DNA from: Deferribacteres bacterium
GTDB lineage: Bacteria; Zhuqueibacterota; Zhuqueibacteria; Zhuqueibacterales; Geothermadaptataceae
Length of the DNA: 47,926 nt
Assembly: GCA_020633655.1 (NCBI GenBank)
Contig: JACKDF010000015.1
Location: 1-47,926, forward strand
Direction of reading: 5' to 3'
This document shows positions 8,471-17,290 of this stretch, piece by piece. The stretch's first letter is position 1. Each line of letters opens with the position of its first letter. The position numbers and the translations under genes are program-made. The notes beneath the pieces are model-generated. The model saw only the letters and a program-made list of their open reading frames with translations. It was not told where the DNA came from and ran no database searches.

Positions 8471-10588
8471 TTACTGAATTACAAACTCTACTTTTCTCTC
8501 GGAATTTGAAGAACGGATAGTGTCAGTGACTCGTATGGTTAGTTGATATTTTCCTGGTTTGGCATCGGCAAGCTGGAGTGCAGAATAATTGCGCTCAACC
8601 GAAGCACCGCTGGAATATCTTTGAATAGTGCTGATTTCACCGGGCTTTTCATTGCTTATACCAATAATGTCACCGAGACTGGAAACAAAATTTAAAACGG
8701 GATTTTGCTGGTATTCCAGGCAGCGAACAGTCGTTTCAACCTGGTAATTCGCTTCCTGTTTTCCCTTTGTTTTAGGGTTGTAAATTTCAAAATAATAGTA
8801 AATCATATCTTGTGGATGGAAAACGTGATATAAGTTGGGTACGATTTCAAGATCATGAATTCCATATAGTGCAGAGGCTTTTTGTTCAATTTGATTTGCT
8901 ACAAGTATATCGCTCAGAGTAAGAGAATCGTTGTCAAATTTGCGAATATGCACCGGAAATTCGAGACCACCGTAATTCTGTGTAAATTCGTCTAAGACTT
9001 CCAATTTTATGGTGCAATTCCCGGGTATTACTGTGCTTTGTATTCGGTCCAGTTTGAGGTATTCACCTTGCGGATCCTGAATGCTGAGCAGAGTATTCCT
9101 GCGGATTTCTTTTTTCTGAGTGATTAAATTTTTTGTTTTATCAAACAAAAATAATCCTCTTTGTAGCTTGGTAATAATCTCAGAATCATTGCGATAAAAA
9201 GTGAGTTTCTTTGCGGGCATGCCGTAGAACAATTCAAAGCGCGTCTTTCCCGAATCGGCTTTAAATTGAGTCATGCTATACGGAATCTGCATTTGTGAAT
9301 TTTCTTCAAAGAGTTCGTAGGTGTTCGGTTCCGATTTTATCTTTTGCTCGAAAATGATTTTGCCGTCATTTTCCGGATTGAATGTCCGCATGAAGTTGAA
9401 ATTTTTGCCCATATATTCATCTTCAAAGGCGATGGTAAAATCAGCATATTGCCAACGCTCCCGCGCCGGTGTAAAATATCTATTGTCTGTCATTTCCGCA
9501 CCGCTCCCGGCATCCGTACCCATACTTCCACGAGTCCTTGTCGTTTTTTGGGGTGCACCGAAACGGATGTACATTGTCCCCTGATCGGTTGCCCTCCCGT
9601 TGATTCCTTCTTCCTGGTTGCCAAAACGCAGTTTGACATAGGTAAGCCTGCTGTAATGCTCAAGAAGCCTTTCGTTGATATCAGTTAGCAGGAGTGGATC
9701 ACGTTTTTGCCAGTAATTCTCCGAAAGTTGCTTCTGCTGAGGACTGTCCAGCGTAGAATATTTTAATTGGTCGTTGGGCGTTAAAACCGGATAAAGCGAT
9801 TGCATCTGGTGTAGCTCTTCTTTGCTCATAAATTGCATGGCTTTTAAAAAATAGTTGTGAGCAACCTGGAATTTTCGCTCTGTGTGATAAACAAGCCCAA
9901 GTAAAAGGTAGAGATCGCTATCTTTGGAATGGAAAGAAATTGCTTTGTGGAGCAGGCTTTTCATTGCAATATAATCACCATACTCATAAAAAAGGAAAGC
10001 AAGCTGATAGTACGGCAGCACAAACTCTGGATTGTATGAAATCGCTTTTTCGAAATGGTCCCGTGCCAGCGCCATGTCCTCGTTTGCGTACTTTTCAAAG
10101 GTAAAAATAACGTCTTCCTGCGGATTTACCATGTCTTTGTACCACAGCATATTTTCCATGTACAAACGGCCGAGCAGATAATGCGCTTCCGCATGTGTGG
10201 GTGTCAGACGAAGAACTTTTTCCAGCCTCGATTTTGCCTCTCCATCCATTTTTTTCAGATGCGAAAGTTTTGCCATATCCAGATTGAAAAGAATGTTGTT
10301 TCCTTCCAAACTCAGTGCTTTTTCTAAAGCAAATGTTGCCTTTCGGCGACCGAAGATGGTCCCAAGTTGCAAGTAGGAAAGTGCCAATTGATGGTAGGCG
10401 TTGGCAAAGTTCCTGTCGGAAGCGATGGCGCTTTCGAAGGCGGCTATAGCGGATTTGTACTCGTTTTGTTTTGCATAGTGCAAGCCCTTTGCAAAATAAT
10501 CTCTGCTGGACTGTGCATGCAAAGTGGATAGGAGGAATGAGAAGATGGCATAAAAAAGAAGGAATTGTCCTTTTGCTGTCCCTGGCAT
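8471..10588 (-). CDS. Secreted TPR protein with GWxTD domain
   Basis: A 705-residue protein beginning with a signal peptide (core FLLFYAIFSFLLSTLHA). TPR-like repeats follow (about residues 30-270: YHQLALSYLQLG, AHYLLGRLYMEN, LYLLLGLVYHTE), then a GWxTD-type domain (YWQKRDPLLLTDINERLLEH ... TDQGTMYIRFGAPQ), and a C-terminal beta-rich region ending in a domain with KPGKYQLTIRVTD. GWxTD proteins are common in FCB bacteria and Acidobacteria; their role is unknown, though fusion to TPRs suggests envelope-protein interaction. The eponymous tryptophan is not conserved here (GINGRATDQG). A GTG at 10633 would add 15 residues before the signal peptide with no ribosome-binding site, so I prefer the ATG at 10588. 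The symporter gene lies upstream on the same strand. Confidence 0.82.
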   Translation of the reverse strand: MPGTAKGQFLLFYAIFSFLLSTLHAQSSRDYFAKGLHYAKQNEYKSAIAAFESAIASDRNFANAYHQLALSYLQLGTIFGRRKATFALEKALSLEGNNILFNLDMAKLSHLKKMDGEAKSRLEKVLRLTPTHAEAHYLLGRLYMENMLWYKDMVNPQEDVIFTFEKYANEDMALARDHFEKAISYNPEFVLPYYQLAFLFYEYGDYIAMKSLLHKAISFHSKDSDLYLLLGLVYHTERKFQVAHNYFLKAMQFMSKEELHQMQSLYPVLTPNDQLKYSTLDSPQQKQLSENYWQKRDPLLLTDINERLLEHYSRLTYVKLRFGNQEEGINGRATDQGTMYIRFGAPQKTTRTRGSMGTDAGSGAEMTDNRYFTPARERWQYADFTIAFEDEYMGKNFNFMRTFNPENDGKIIFEQKIKSEPNTYELFEENSQMQIPYSMTQFKADSGKTRFELFYGMPAKKLTFYRNDSEIITKLQRGLFLFDKTKNLITQKKEIRRNTLLSIQDPQGEYLKLDRIQSTVIPGNCTIKLEVLDEFTQNYGGLEFPVHIRKFDNDSLTLSDILVANQIEQKASALYGIHDLEIVPNLYHVFHPQDMIYYYFEIYNPKTKGKQEANYQVETTVRCLEYQQNPVLNFVSSLGDIIGISNEKPGEISTIQRYSSGASVERNYSALQLADAKPGKYQLTIRVTDTIRSSNSERKVEFVIQ

Positions 10589-10740
10589 GGTGAAAATTCC
10601 GGTTCCTGTAATAGAAAAAAGATGCGTGGCCACTTGGGCGATTTAGTTATATGGTAATTTACCTCGTTTTAAAGGCATTTGACGAGGCACTAATTAAATA
10701 TTTCAAAATCCATTTATGTTTGGCCACGCGAAGGAACGAT

Positions 10741-12189
10741 TTAATCCGCTCTCAACTTTTCACGTGTGTATCGAGCGACGAATCCGGTAAGAAAAATCAA
10801 ACCGATCAGGTTCGGTGCGGCCATGAGTGCATTGCCGATGTTGCCGAGATTCCAAACAATATTCAAGTAATTGAAATTATCGCCAGCCAATGGGGTAAGG
10901 ATAGCTCCGAAAAAGAGAAATGCGATAAACGTATATCGGAAAGGCATGATGACTTTATCGCCACCTAAATATTCGATGCATTTTTCGCCATAATAAGACC
11001 AACCGATCAAAGTTGTGTACCCGAAAAGAAAGGAGGCAATTGCTATGATTCCACCACCAAAAGGGATTACCGTATCAAAAGCTTTTTGTGTCACCAGAAT
11101 ACTGGTGATGTTGTCTGGTGCATCCAAACCTTGCCATGCTTGCGTTTTTGTATAAGCAAAAGTAAGAACGATGGTCAATGTTGTCATCGTGTTAACAAGA
11201 ATTGTATCGATAAAAACGCCGGTCATGGCGATGAGACCGTTGGTAGTCGGCTCTTCACTTGCTGATGCTCCCTGGGCAATTGCCGCTGAACCTAAACCTG
11301 CTTCATTGGAAAGCAAGCCGCGACTGACGCCGTTTTGAATAGCCAGGCCGAAGGAAGCACCTACGAGCGGTTGCAAGCCGAATGCAGATTTGAAAATCAA
11401 TACAAACGCTGCTGGTATTTCGGTGATATTGGCACCGATGACGATCAAAGCGAAAAAGATGTAAAAGAAAATCATCGCGGGTACCAGCTTTTCGGAAACG
11501 TGGCCGATTTTTTTAATTCCGCCAATGATAACCATACCCACCAGAATTGCAATGATAGCGCCGATGGCATAGTAGAAATAAGCCGGTGCCTGATCGACAG
11601 CAGTTCCATTGTTGAAAGCCTGATTCAAGGTATTCGCCAGCGATGCTGTCATGGAGTTTGATTGGGCCATGTTGCCCGTTCCAATTAAACAGGCAATAAC
11701 CCCGCAAACGGCAAAGGCTGCTCCGAGAAATCGGCCGAGTTTTTTATTTTTAAGCCCGTTTTTTACATAATACATTGGTCCGCCGGCCATAGTACCGTTG
11801 GGAGCGATTTCACGAAATTTTACTCCGAGAAATCCTTCGGCGTATTTTGTCGCCATACCCATGAGACCTGCGATCCACATCCACATTGGCGCACCGGGAC
11901 CACCAATGGCAATGGCAGTTGCAACACCAGCAATATTACCGTTTCCAACTGTCGCGGCTAAAGCAGTCATTAAGGCTGCAAAAGGAGATATATCGCCTTT
12001 GCCGGCTTCGGAATGGCTTTCCCTGCTCATTACGATTTTTAAAGAATGCCAAAAGTGGGTGAATTGCAGACCACGTGTTGCGATTGTTAGGAAAATACCG
12101 GTTCCAACTAGCAGTATGATCATGGGAGTACCCCACATAACATCATTTAAATATGTGGTTTGCTCCAGCAGCCAATCGAAAAATGTCAT
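10741..12189 (-). CDS. Alanine/glycine:cation symporter (AGCS family)
   Basis: AGCS carriers import alanine or glycine with sodium or protons across the inner membrane. The 482-residue protein is entirely membrane-embedded, with about ten to eleven hydrophobic segments. It has the family motifs ATVGNGNIAGVATAIAIGGP near residues 75-95, GGPMYYVKNG and SNEAGLGSAAIAQGA. Length is typical. A strong promoter on the minus strand (TTGACA-N17-TATACT, 12360-12332) gives an untranslated leader of about 135 bases, the last 50 of which form a GC-rich block unlike the AT-rich bases around it. The GWxTD gene follows 150 bases downstream on the same strand. Substrate choice between alanine and glycine cannot be read here. 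Confidence 0.94.
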   Translation of the reverse strand: MTFFDWLLEQTTYLNDVMWGTPMIILLVGTGIFLTIATRGLQFTHFWHSLKIVMSRESHSEAGKGDISPFAALMTALAATVGNGNIAGVATAIAIGGPGAPMWMWIAGLMGMATKYAEGFLGVKFREIAPNGTMAGGPMYYVKNGLKNKKLGRFLGAAFAVCGVIACLIGTGNMAQSNSMTASLANTLNQAFNNGTAVDQAPAYFYYAIGAIIAILVGMVIIGGIKKIGHVSEKLVPAMIFFYIFFALIVIGANITEIPAAFVLIFKSAFGLQPLVGASFGLAIQNGVSRGLLSNEAGLGSAAIAQGASASEEPTTNGLIAMTGVFIDTILVNTMTTLTIVLTFAYTKTQAWQGLDAPDNITSILVTQKAFDTVIPFGGGIIAIASFLFGYTTLIGWSYYGEKCIEYLGGDKVIMPFRYTFIAFLFFGAILTPLAGDNFNYLNIVWNLGNIGNALMAAPNLIGLIFLTGFVARYTREKLRAD

Positions 12190-12331
12190 AATGTGTGCTC
12201 CGTCCCTTCGGGTTCAACCTGCCTTCCCCGGCTCACATGCAATGAAAGAAGTCGTGGTAGAATTACTATTTTAGCTGGGGGATGAACTGTGGCTTTCAAT
12301 TTTTTTATTATCTTATATTAAAAGATTGAAA

Positions 12332-12360
12332 AGTATAAACAAAAATGTGGGTATTGTCAA
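12332..12360 (-). promoter_or_regulatory. Strong sigma-70-type promoter for the AGCS symporter
   Basis: Read on the minus strand: TTGACA (12360-12355), exactly 17 bases, TATACT (12337-12332). One mismatch from the full consensus. It points at the symporter start at 12189. Confidence 0.7.
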
Positions 12361-12406
12361 GCGATCTTTAACTCAACCGGTATTGCTTTTGAATTAGTTT
12401 TTTCCA

Positions 12407-12435
12407 TTGCTTAATCTGCTTTCATTGTCTATATT
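12407..12435 (+). promoter_or_regulatory. Probable promoter for the lepA-lepB-hemW operon
   Basis: TTGCTT (12407-12412), 17-base spacer, TATATT (12430-12435). It is divergent from the symporter promoter. The leader to lepA would be about 200 bases, so a closer start site is possible. Confidence 0.45.
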
Positions 12436-12646
12436 TAGCGTTCTTTTGTACTGCCCGATAGTAATTAAATCGTGTCAGCATTCCCTGAAATTAAACAAGT
12501 CCCAAGATTGATTAAATGGAAGTAAACGAACAGGTGAAGAGCGCTATGCGACTCACATGTTTGCCAGATTTTAAAGCATCTAAAATCAAGGGCTTGCTTG
12601 CGTTTTTTGAACGTTCCAACATGATTGTACCTTTGAGATAGAAAAT

Positions 12647-14443
12647 ATGAATCCTGCGACAATTCGAAATTTTTGCATCATTGCCCATATTGACCATGGT
12701 AAATCGACCTTAGCCGACCGGTTTCTCGAAATTACCGCCACGGTTCGTGCCGGAGAAATGCACGATCAAGTCCTCGATGATATGGATTTGGAACGCGAGC
12801 GCGGTATTACCATCAAAGCGCACGCTATCACAATGAAATATGCTGCTGTGGATAAAACACTGTACACTTTAAATTTGATTGATACTCCCGGACACGTCGA
12901 TTTTTCCTACGAAGTATCCCGGAGTCTCGCGGCTTGTGAAGGCGCCATTCTCGTCGTCGATGCTGCCCAGGGTGTGGAAGCACAAACTATCAGCACGCTG
13001 TATCAGGCAATCGAGGGCGATCTCACTATAATTCCGGTAATCAACAAAGTTGATCTGCCGAGTGCACAAATCGATGTTGTAAAGCAGCAAATCATCGATC
13101 TGATTGGCTGCGATGAAGAGGAGATTCTTCTCGCAAGTGCAAAGTCAGGCAAAGGTGTGCAGGAAATCCTCGAAGCCGTTATCTCACGTGTGCCTGCCCC
13201 TGTTGGCGATGAAAACGCTCCTTTACGCGCCCTGGTTTTCGATTCAGTTTACGATCCGTATCGCGGTGCCATCGCCTATATCCGTGTGGTACATGGAGAA
13301 ATTCATACGGGCATGGATATAAAATTTTTCACGACCGGCAAAGTCTTTGAGATCACAGAGGTTGGGACTTTACGGCTCAAAAAGGAACCGACGCAGTCGC
13401 TTTCCATTGGAGAAGTGGGCTATTGTATTGCAGGAATTAAAGATGTGCTGGATACGAAAGTCGGCGATACGATTATGGATGCGAGCAATCCTGCCTCTGC
13501 GCCATTACCCGGCTACCGTGAAGTTCTGCCGATGGTTTTCGCCGGTGTTTTCCCGACGGTAAGCGAAGATTACGAAGATTTGCGTACAGCACTCGATAAA
13601 CTGCGTCTCAACGATGCGGCTCTCGTCTTCGAACCGGAAACATCCGTGGCACTTGGTTTTGGATTCCGTGTTGGTTTTCTCGGCTTGCTGCACATGGAAA
13701 TTGTGCAGGAACGTCTGGAGCGGGAATACGGTCTTGATTTGTTGACAACACTTCCGAACGTGGAGTACAAAGTTCATATGACGGATGGTCGTATCGTCGA
13801 TGTTGACAATCCGGCTGATCTTCCCTCGCGTGGCGGGTATAATTTTATCGAAGAACCGTATATTACTTCACAAATTATTGTTCCCAAAGAATTCATCGGC
13901 AACGTGATGAAGCTGGCAATGGACCGGCGCGGGATTTATAAAAACACAAGCTATATCGATCCAACCCGGGCAGATATTACCTACGAATTTCCTCTTACCG
14001 AAATCATTTTCGATTTTTTTGATAAATTAAAAAGCATGACCAAAGGCTATGCATCCTTTGATTACGATTTTATCGGTTTTAAACGAGGCGATCTGGTCAA
14101 ACTCGATATTCTCATCAACGGCGATCCTGTTGATGCACTTTCCCATATTGTTCACAAAGATAAAGCCTATGATTGGGGACGTAAAATTTGCTCAAAAATG
14201 AAAGAAATCATTCCCCGGCAAATGTTTGAAGTGGCCATCCAGGCTGCAATTGGCAGCAAAATTATTTCCCGTGAAACTGTTCGTGCTATGCGTAAAGATG
14301 TTACTTCCAAGTGCTATGGTGGTGATATCACCCGTAAACGCAAACTTTTGGAGAAACAAAAAGAGGGGAAAAGACGAATGAAGCAATTGGGCAAAGTGGA
14401 GATTCCGCAGGACGCATTTTTAGCGATCTTAAAGGTGGATTAA
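12647..14443 (+). CDS. lepA: Elongation factor 4 (LepA), ribosome back-translocating GTPase
   Basis: LepA is a translational GTPase that acts on the ribosome under stress and during initiation or subunit assembly. At 598 residues it has normal length. The P-loop is AHIDHGKS (13-20), the switch II motif is DTPGH near 79-83, and the NKVD nucleotide-specificity motif follows. The C-terminal LepA-specific domain is present (RREYGLDL-type segment, YKNTSYIDPTRADITYEFPL, and the tail CYGGDITRKRKLLEKQKEGK). The ATG at 12647 begins the conserved NPATIRNFCIIAHIDHGKS. It heads a conserved operon with signal peptidase I six bases downstream and hemW after that. Confidence 0.98.
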   Translation: MNPATIRNFCIIAHIDHGKSTLADRFLEITATVRAGEMHDQVLDDMDLERERGITIKAHAITMKYAAVDKTLYTLNLIDTPGHVDFSYEVSRSLAACEGAILVVDAAQGVEAQTISTLYQAIEGDLTIIPVINKVDLPSAQIDVVKQQIIDLIGCDEEEILLASAKSGKGVQEILEAVISRVPAPVGDENAPLRALVFDSVYDPYRGAIAYIRVVHGEIHTGMDIKFFTTGKVFEITEVGTLRLKKEPTQSLSIGEVGYCIAGIKDVLDTKVGDTIMDASNPASAPLPGYREVLPMVFAGVFPTVSEDYEDLRTALDKLRLNDAALVFEPETSVALGFGFRVGFLGLLHMEIVQERLEREYGLDLLTTLPNVEYKVHMTDGRIVDVDNPADLPSRGGYNFIEEPYITSQIIVPKEFIGNVMKLAMDRRGIYKNTSYIDPTRADITYEFPLTEIIFDFFDKLKSMTKGYASFDYDFIGFKRGDLVKLDILINGDPVDALSHIVHKDKAYDWGRKICSKMKEIIPRQMFEVAIQAAIGSKIISRETVRAMRKDVTSKCYGGDITRKRKLLEKQKEGKRRMKQLGKVEIPQDAFLAILKVD

Positions 14444-14449
14444 TTTGAT

Positions 14450-15202
14450 ATGCGTTTTTTTTCAAAAGATAAAGATGAGAACAAAACCAAAAGCAAGGTT
14501 CGCGAGACAGTAGAATCTTTACTGGTTGCCGTGTTTGCAGTCATGATTTTACGTTCGGCAATTGTACAGGCGTATCATGTGCCGACCGGTTCGATGAAAA
14601 ATACGGTGCTTATCGGGGATTTCTTATTGGTCAATAAATTTATTTATGGGGCCCGTACTCCGGATTCAATACCGTTTTTAAATTACCAGTTGCCGCACCT
14701 GGTTTTTCCAGCGCTGAAAAATCCTGAACCCGGTGAAATAGTGGTGTTTAAGTATCCCCCCGAACCGAACATCGATTATGTTAAACGATGCATCGCAACC
14801 GGTGGACAGGTTGTCGAGATTAAAAATGGGGACGTGTTCATCGATGGCAAACCGGAAGGGAAAAAACGCCTCCTGCGCAAACAGTACGATCCCGAGGAAC
14901 AGCGTCAGGTTTTATTTTACGAAATTACCAGGGAAAACGGGAAACGCTACGTTGTTCGTCATTATGAAAATCATAATTTAGCCAATGAAAATTATGGCCC
15001 GGAGAAAGTTGAGAAAAACCATTATTTTATGATGGGCGACAATCGCGATAACAGCTCAGATAGTCGTTTTTGGGGATTCGTCCCACGAGAAAATGTGGTT
15101 GGTGAGGCCATGTTAATTTATTGGTCGTGGAATAAATTTTTGCCGTTGTATAAACTTCCGCAAAAGGTTCGCTGGAATCGCATAGGTTCTTTCCTGGAAT
15201 GA
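14450..15202 (+). CDS. lepB: Signal peptidase I
   Basis: Signal peptidase I removes signal peptides from Sec- and Tat-exported proteins at the outer face of the inner membrane. The 250-residue protein has one N-terminal membrane segment (about 23-41), the catalytic serine in VPTGSMKNT (Ser48), the catalytic lysine in YVKRC (Lys112) and the downstream box MGDNRDNSSDSRFWGFVP. An insertion between the S and K motifs and the charged stretch around 135-165 are normal variation. It lies between lepA and hemW on the same strand with short gaps, the arrangement seen widely in bacteria. Its clients in this window include the several secreted proteins with AxA-type cleavage sites. Confidence 0.96.
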   Translation: MRFFSKDKDENKTKSKVRETVESLLVAVFAVMILRSAIVQAYHVPTGSMKNTVLIGDFLLVNKFIYGARTPDSIPFLNYQLPHLVFPALKNPEPGEIVVFKYPPEPNIDYVKRCIATGGQVVEIKNGDVFIDGKPEGKKRLLRKQYDPEEQRQVLFYEITRENGKRYVVRHYENHNLANENYGPEKVEKNHYFMMGDNRDNSSDSRFWGFVPRENVVGEAMLIYWSWNKFLPLYKLPQKVRWNRIGSFLE

Positions 15203-15214
15203 AATTCCGCTCTT

Positions 15215-16381
15215 ATGGCCGCTCCTGCAAAAAACTCCAAAACAGCTGCACTTTATATCCACATCCCGTTTTGCACAAAACGCTGCGACTACTGTGATTT
15301 CTACACGGTTGCCAACCAGGAACACATCATTCCTTCCTATCTGGCTGCATTGGAAACCGAAATCGGGCACTATGCGGCAACACCTCCTTGGCAAATCCAG
15401 CATTTCTCAACGATTTACTTCGGTGGCGGGACGCCCTCATTATTAACACCTCCGCAGGTGCAGCACATCATAAAAACACTCAAAAGAGTGTTCACTTTTA
15501 CAGACGATACAGAAGTTACCTTTGAAGTAAATCCCGGGAGTGCAACGCAAGAAAATATGCACGGCTACGTGGATGCCGGTGTCAATCGCCTCAGCATTGG
15601 CGCACAATCCTTTTTACCAAAAGAACTGCAACAATTGGATCGCGTGCATTCCGTGGATGAAACAATAGCAACCGTAGAAAGCGTTCGCGGTGCAGGCATT
15701 GGCAACCTTTCCATCGATTTGATTTTCGCATTACCCGGTCAGCGCCCCTCAAACTGGCGTTATTCCCTTGAACGTGCACTTGAGTTGCAGCCGGAACATA
15801 TCTCTGCGTATAATTTAACTATCGAACAAGGCACACCTTTGCAAAGATCGGTTGCAGCCGGTAAAGTATACCCGATGAGCGAGGGGCGGCAGCGGTTGTT
15901 TTACAATCACACGATCGGATTTCTTGAGCAGCATGGTTACAGCCATTATGAAGTATCAAACTATGCCAAACCTGGCTTTGAAAGCCGGCACAATAGCAAG
16001 TACTGGGACGGCAGTTTTTACCTTGGTTTGGGTGCATCAGCTCACTCTTTCGACGGGAGACGGCGCTACTGGAATGTGCGTTCTTTTGCGCAGTACATCA
16101 AACAACTAAAGCATGCACAATTGCCTGTTGCAGGCGAAGAGATGCTCACAAAGCCGCAGCGAGAATTCGAAACCATCATGCTGGGATTGCGGCAAAAAAG
16201 CGGCATCGATGTGCGCGATTTTGAGCGTGAATATGAAATTGATTTTCAATCCAAATATCGTAACCAATTGACAAAACTCACATCTCATGTACCACCTTTG
16301 ATTCGTTGGCACGAATCCCGTTTGGTGCTCACAAGGGAAGGCTGGCTGCTGTGTGATGCGGTTTGCGCTGAGTTTGTTTGA
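15215..16381 (+). CDS. hemW: HemW, radical SAM heme chaperone (HemN-like)
   Basis: HemW-type proteins are radical SAM relatives of the anaerobic coproporphyrinogen III dehydrogenase that bind heme and are thought to deliver it to respiratory enzymes. The 388-residue length fits HemW rather than the longer HemN. The iron-sulfur motif is CTKRCDYC (Cys20, Cys24, Cys27), preceded by YIHIPF. The segments YFGGGTPSLL, EVNPGS and NRLSIGAQSF and the C-terminal HemN domain (SHYEVSNYAKPG, LGLGASAHSF) are intact. It lacks the fourth-cysteine arrangement and N-terminal extension of true HemN. It is the last gene of the lepA-lepB-hemW operon and is followed by a palindromic repeat. Confidence 0.93.
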   Translation: MAAPAKNSKTAALYIHIPFCTKRCDYCDFYTVANQEHIIPSYLAALETEIGHYAATPPWQIQHFSTIYFGGGTPSLLTPPQVQHIIKTLKRVFTFTDDTEVTFEVNPGSATQENMHGYVDAGVNRLSIGAQSFLPKELQQLDRVHSVDETIATVESVRGAGIGNLSIDLIFALPGQRPSNWRYSLERALELQPEHISAYNLTIEQGTPLQRSVAAGKVYPMSEGRQRLFYNHTIGFLEQHGYSHYEVSNYAKPGFESRHNSKYWDGSFYLGLGASAHSFDGRRRYWNVRSFAQYIKQLKHAQLPVAGEEMLTKPQREFETIMLGLRQKSGIDVRDFEREYEIDFQSKYRNQLTKLTSHVPPLIRWHESRLVLTREGWLLCDAVCAEFV

Positions 16382-16433
16382 TTTTACGTATCACATACAA
16401 CTTAGTGACCAAGTGAAGTATAATATAGCCGAT

Positions 16434-16520
16434 CGTCATTCCGGAACGTTTTTATCCGGAATCCATAAATAGTTATATCATCTCAGAGTGGATTCCGTCT
16501 AAAAGCATGACGGAATGACG
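16434..16520. repeat. Nested palindromic repeat (REP/MITE-like), 87 bp
   Basis: The outer arms CGTCATTCCG (16434-16443) and CGGAATGACG (16511-16520) are perfect inverted copies. Inside them CGGAATCCA (16457-16465) and TGGATTCCG (16489-16497) pair as well, giving a two-tier cruciform. The CGTCATTCCGG/GGAATCCA wording resembles dispersed palindromic elements found between genes in many bacteria. It separates hemW from the amidase gene and could act as a transcript end. Confidence 0.65.
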
Positions 16521-16543
16521 AAATTTAACGTGAAAAAACATTT

Positions 16544-17236
16544 ATGAAAAAACTACTCATTCTCATCATATTTCCACTTCTAACCAGTTGTGCAAGCCCT
16601 ATGAAAATTATCGATTCACCCATCTCATTTTCTCCGGAAAGACACGAATTGACCCTGGAATACATTCAAAATCATTACAACCTGACGGTCGAAGACATCA
16701 CCATCACACCGAAAATCATCGTGCTACATTGGACGGCCATTCCGACCTTTGAAAAAACATTTTCTGTATTCAATCGTGAAAAATTACAAGGTGCGCGACC
16801 GGATTTGCAAGGTGCCGGACAAGTTAACGTCGCTATCCAATTCGTCGTTGACCGCGATGGCACTATTTACCGTTTGATGCCGGAAACCTGGATGGCACGC
16901 CACTGTATCGGCATCAACTACAATTCCATCGGTGTGGAAAATGTTGGCGGGCAAAACGGGAAGGATGATCTGACGGATGCACAGATTCGTGCAAACATAC
17001 AGCTCGTCAATTATTTACTGAAAAAATATCCGTCAATTGACTATTTAATCGGGCATTTCGAATACCAATTTTTCGAAGGCCATCCCCTTTGGCGTGAAAT
17101 GGATGACTTGTACCGGACGGAAAAAATCGATCCCGGTGAGCGTTTTATGAAAGCGGTGCGTGAGGCTGTTGGTCGGGGGAAAGTGAAAGGTGTGAAGGAA
17201 ATACAACAGGAAATTGCCGATTATAAGGCAAAATGA
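16544..17236 (+). CDS. Lipoprotein N-acetylmuramoyl-L-alanine amidase (Amidase_2/PGRP fold)
   Basis: This family cleaves the amide bond between MurNAc and L-alanine in peptidoglycan. The 230-residue protein has a lipoprotein signal ending LTSC (Cys16), so it is probably anchored to a membrane facing the periplasm. The amidase fold is visible: IIVLHWTA (His62, zinc ligand), FVVDRDGTIYRLMPE, ARHCIGINYNSIGVENVGG, IGHFEY (His171, zinc ligand) and KIDPGERF (Asp196, likely third ligand). The start ATG at 16544 directly precedes the charged signal-peptide start MKKLL. It stands alone between a palindromic repeat upstream and a strong hairpin downstream. Role in cell-wall turnover or recycling is inferred from family. 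Confidence 0.88.
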   Translation: MKKLLILIIFPLLTSCASPMKIIDSPISFSPERHELTLEYIQNHYNLTVEDITITPKIIVLHWTAIPTFEKTFSVFNREKLQGARPDLQGAGQVNVAIQFVVDRDGTIYRLMPETWMARHCIGINYNSIGVENVGGQNGKDDLTDAQIRANIQLVNYLLKKYPSIDYLIGHFEYQFFEGHPLWREMDDLYRTEKIDPGERFMKAVREAVGRGKVKGVKEIQQEIADYKAK

Positions 17237-17247
17237 AGTTCCAAAAT

Positions 17248-17279
17248 GGAGCCAGGCACTTCAAAAAGTGCCTGGCTCC
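17248..17279. terminator. Strong hairpin between convergent genes (terminator or REP-like)
   Basis: A perfect 14-bp stem, GGAGCCAGGCACTT (17248-17261) with AAGTGCCTGGCTCC (17266-17279), with a four-base loop. No T-run follows on either strand. Its position between the convergent amidase and CotH genes suits a bidirectional transcript end. Confidence 0.6.
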
Positions 17280-17290
17280 TAAGATCGAAA

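Noticed and set aside
12190..12240. Glycine riboswitch before the AGCS symporter
   Set aside because: CCGAAGG-like bases occur, but the conserved CTCTCAGG half of the aptamer is absent and the block runs almost into the start codon.
11798..12274. 158-codon plus-strand ORF opposite the symporter gene
   Set aside because: It is antisense to the conserved N-terminal half of the AGCS protein and has no family motif.
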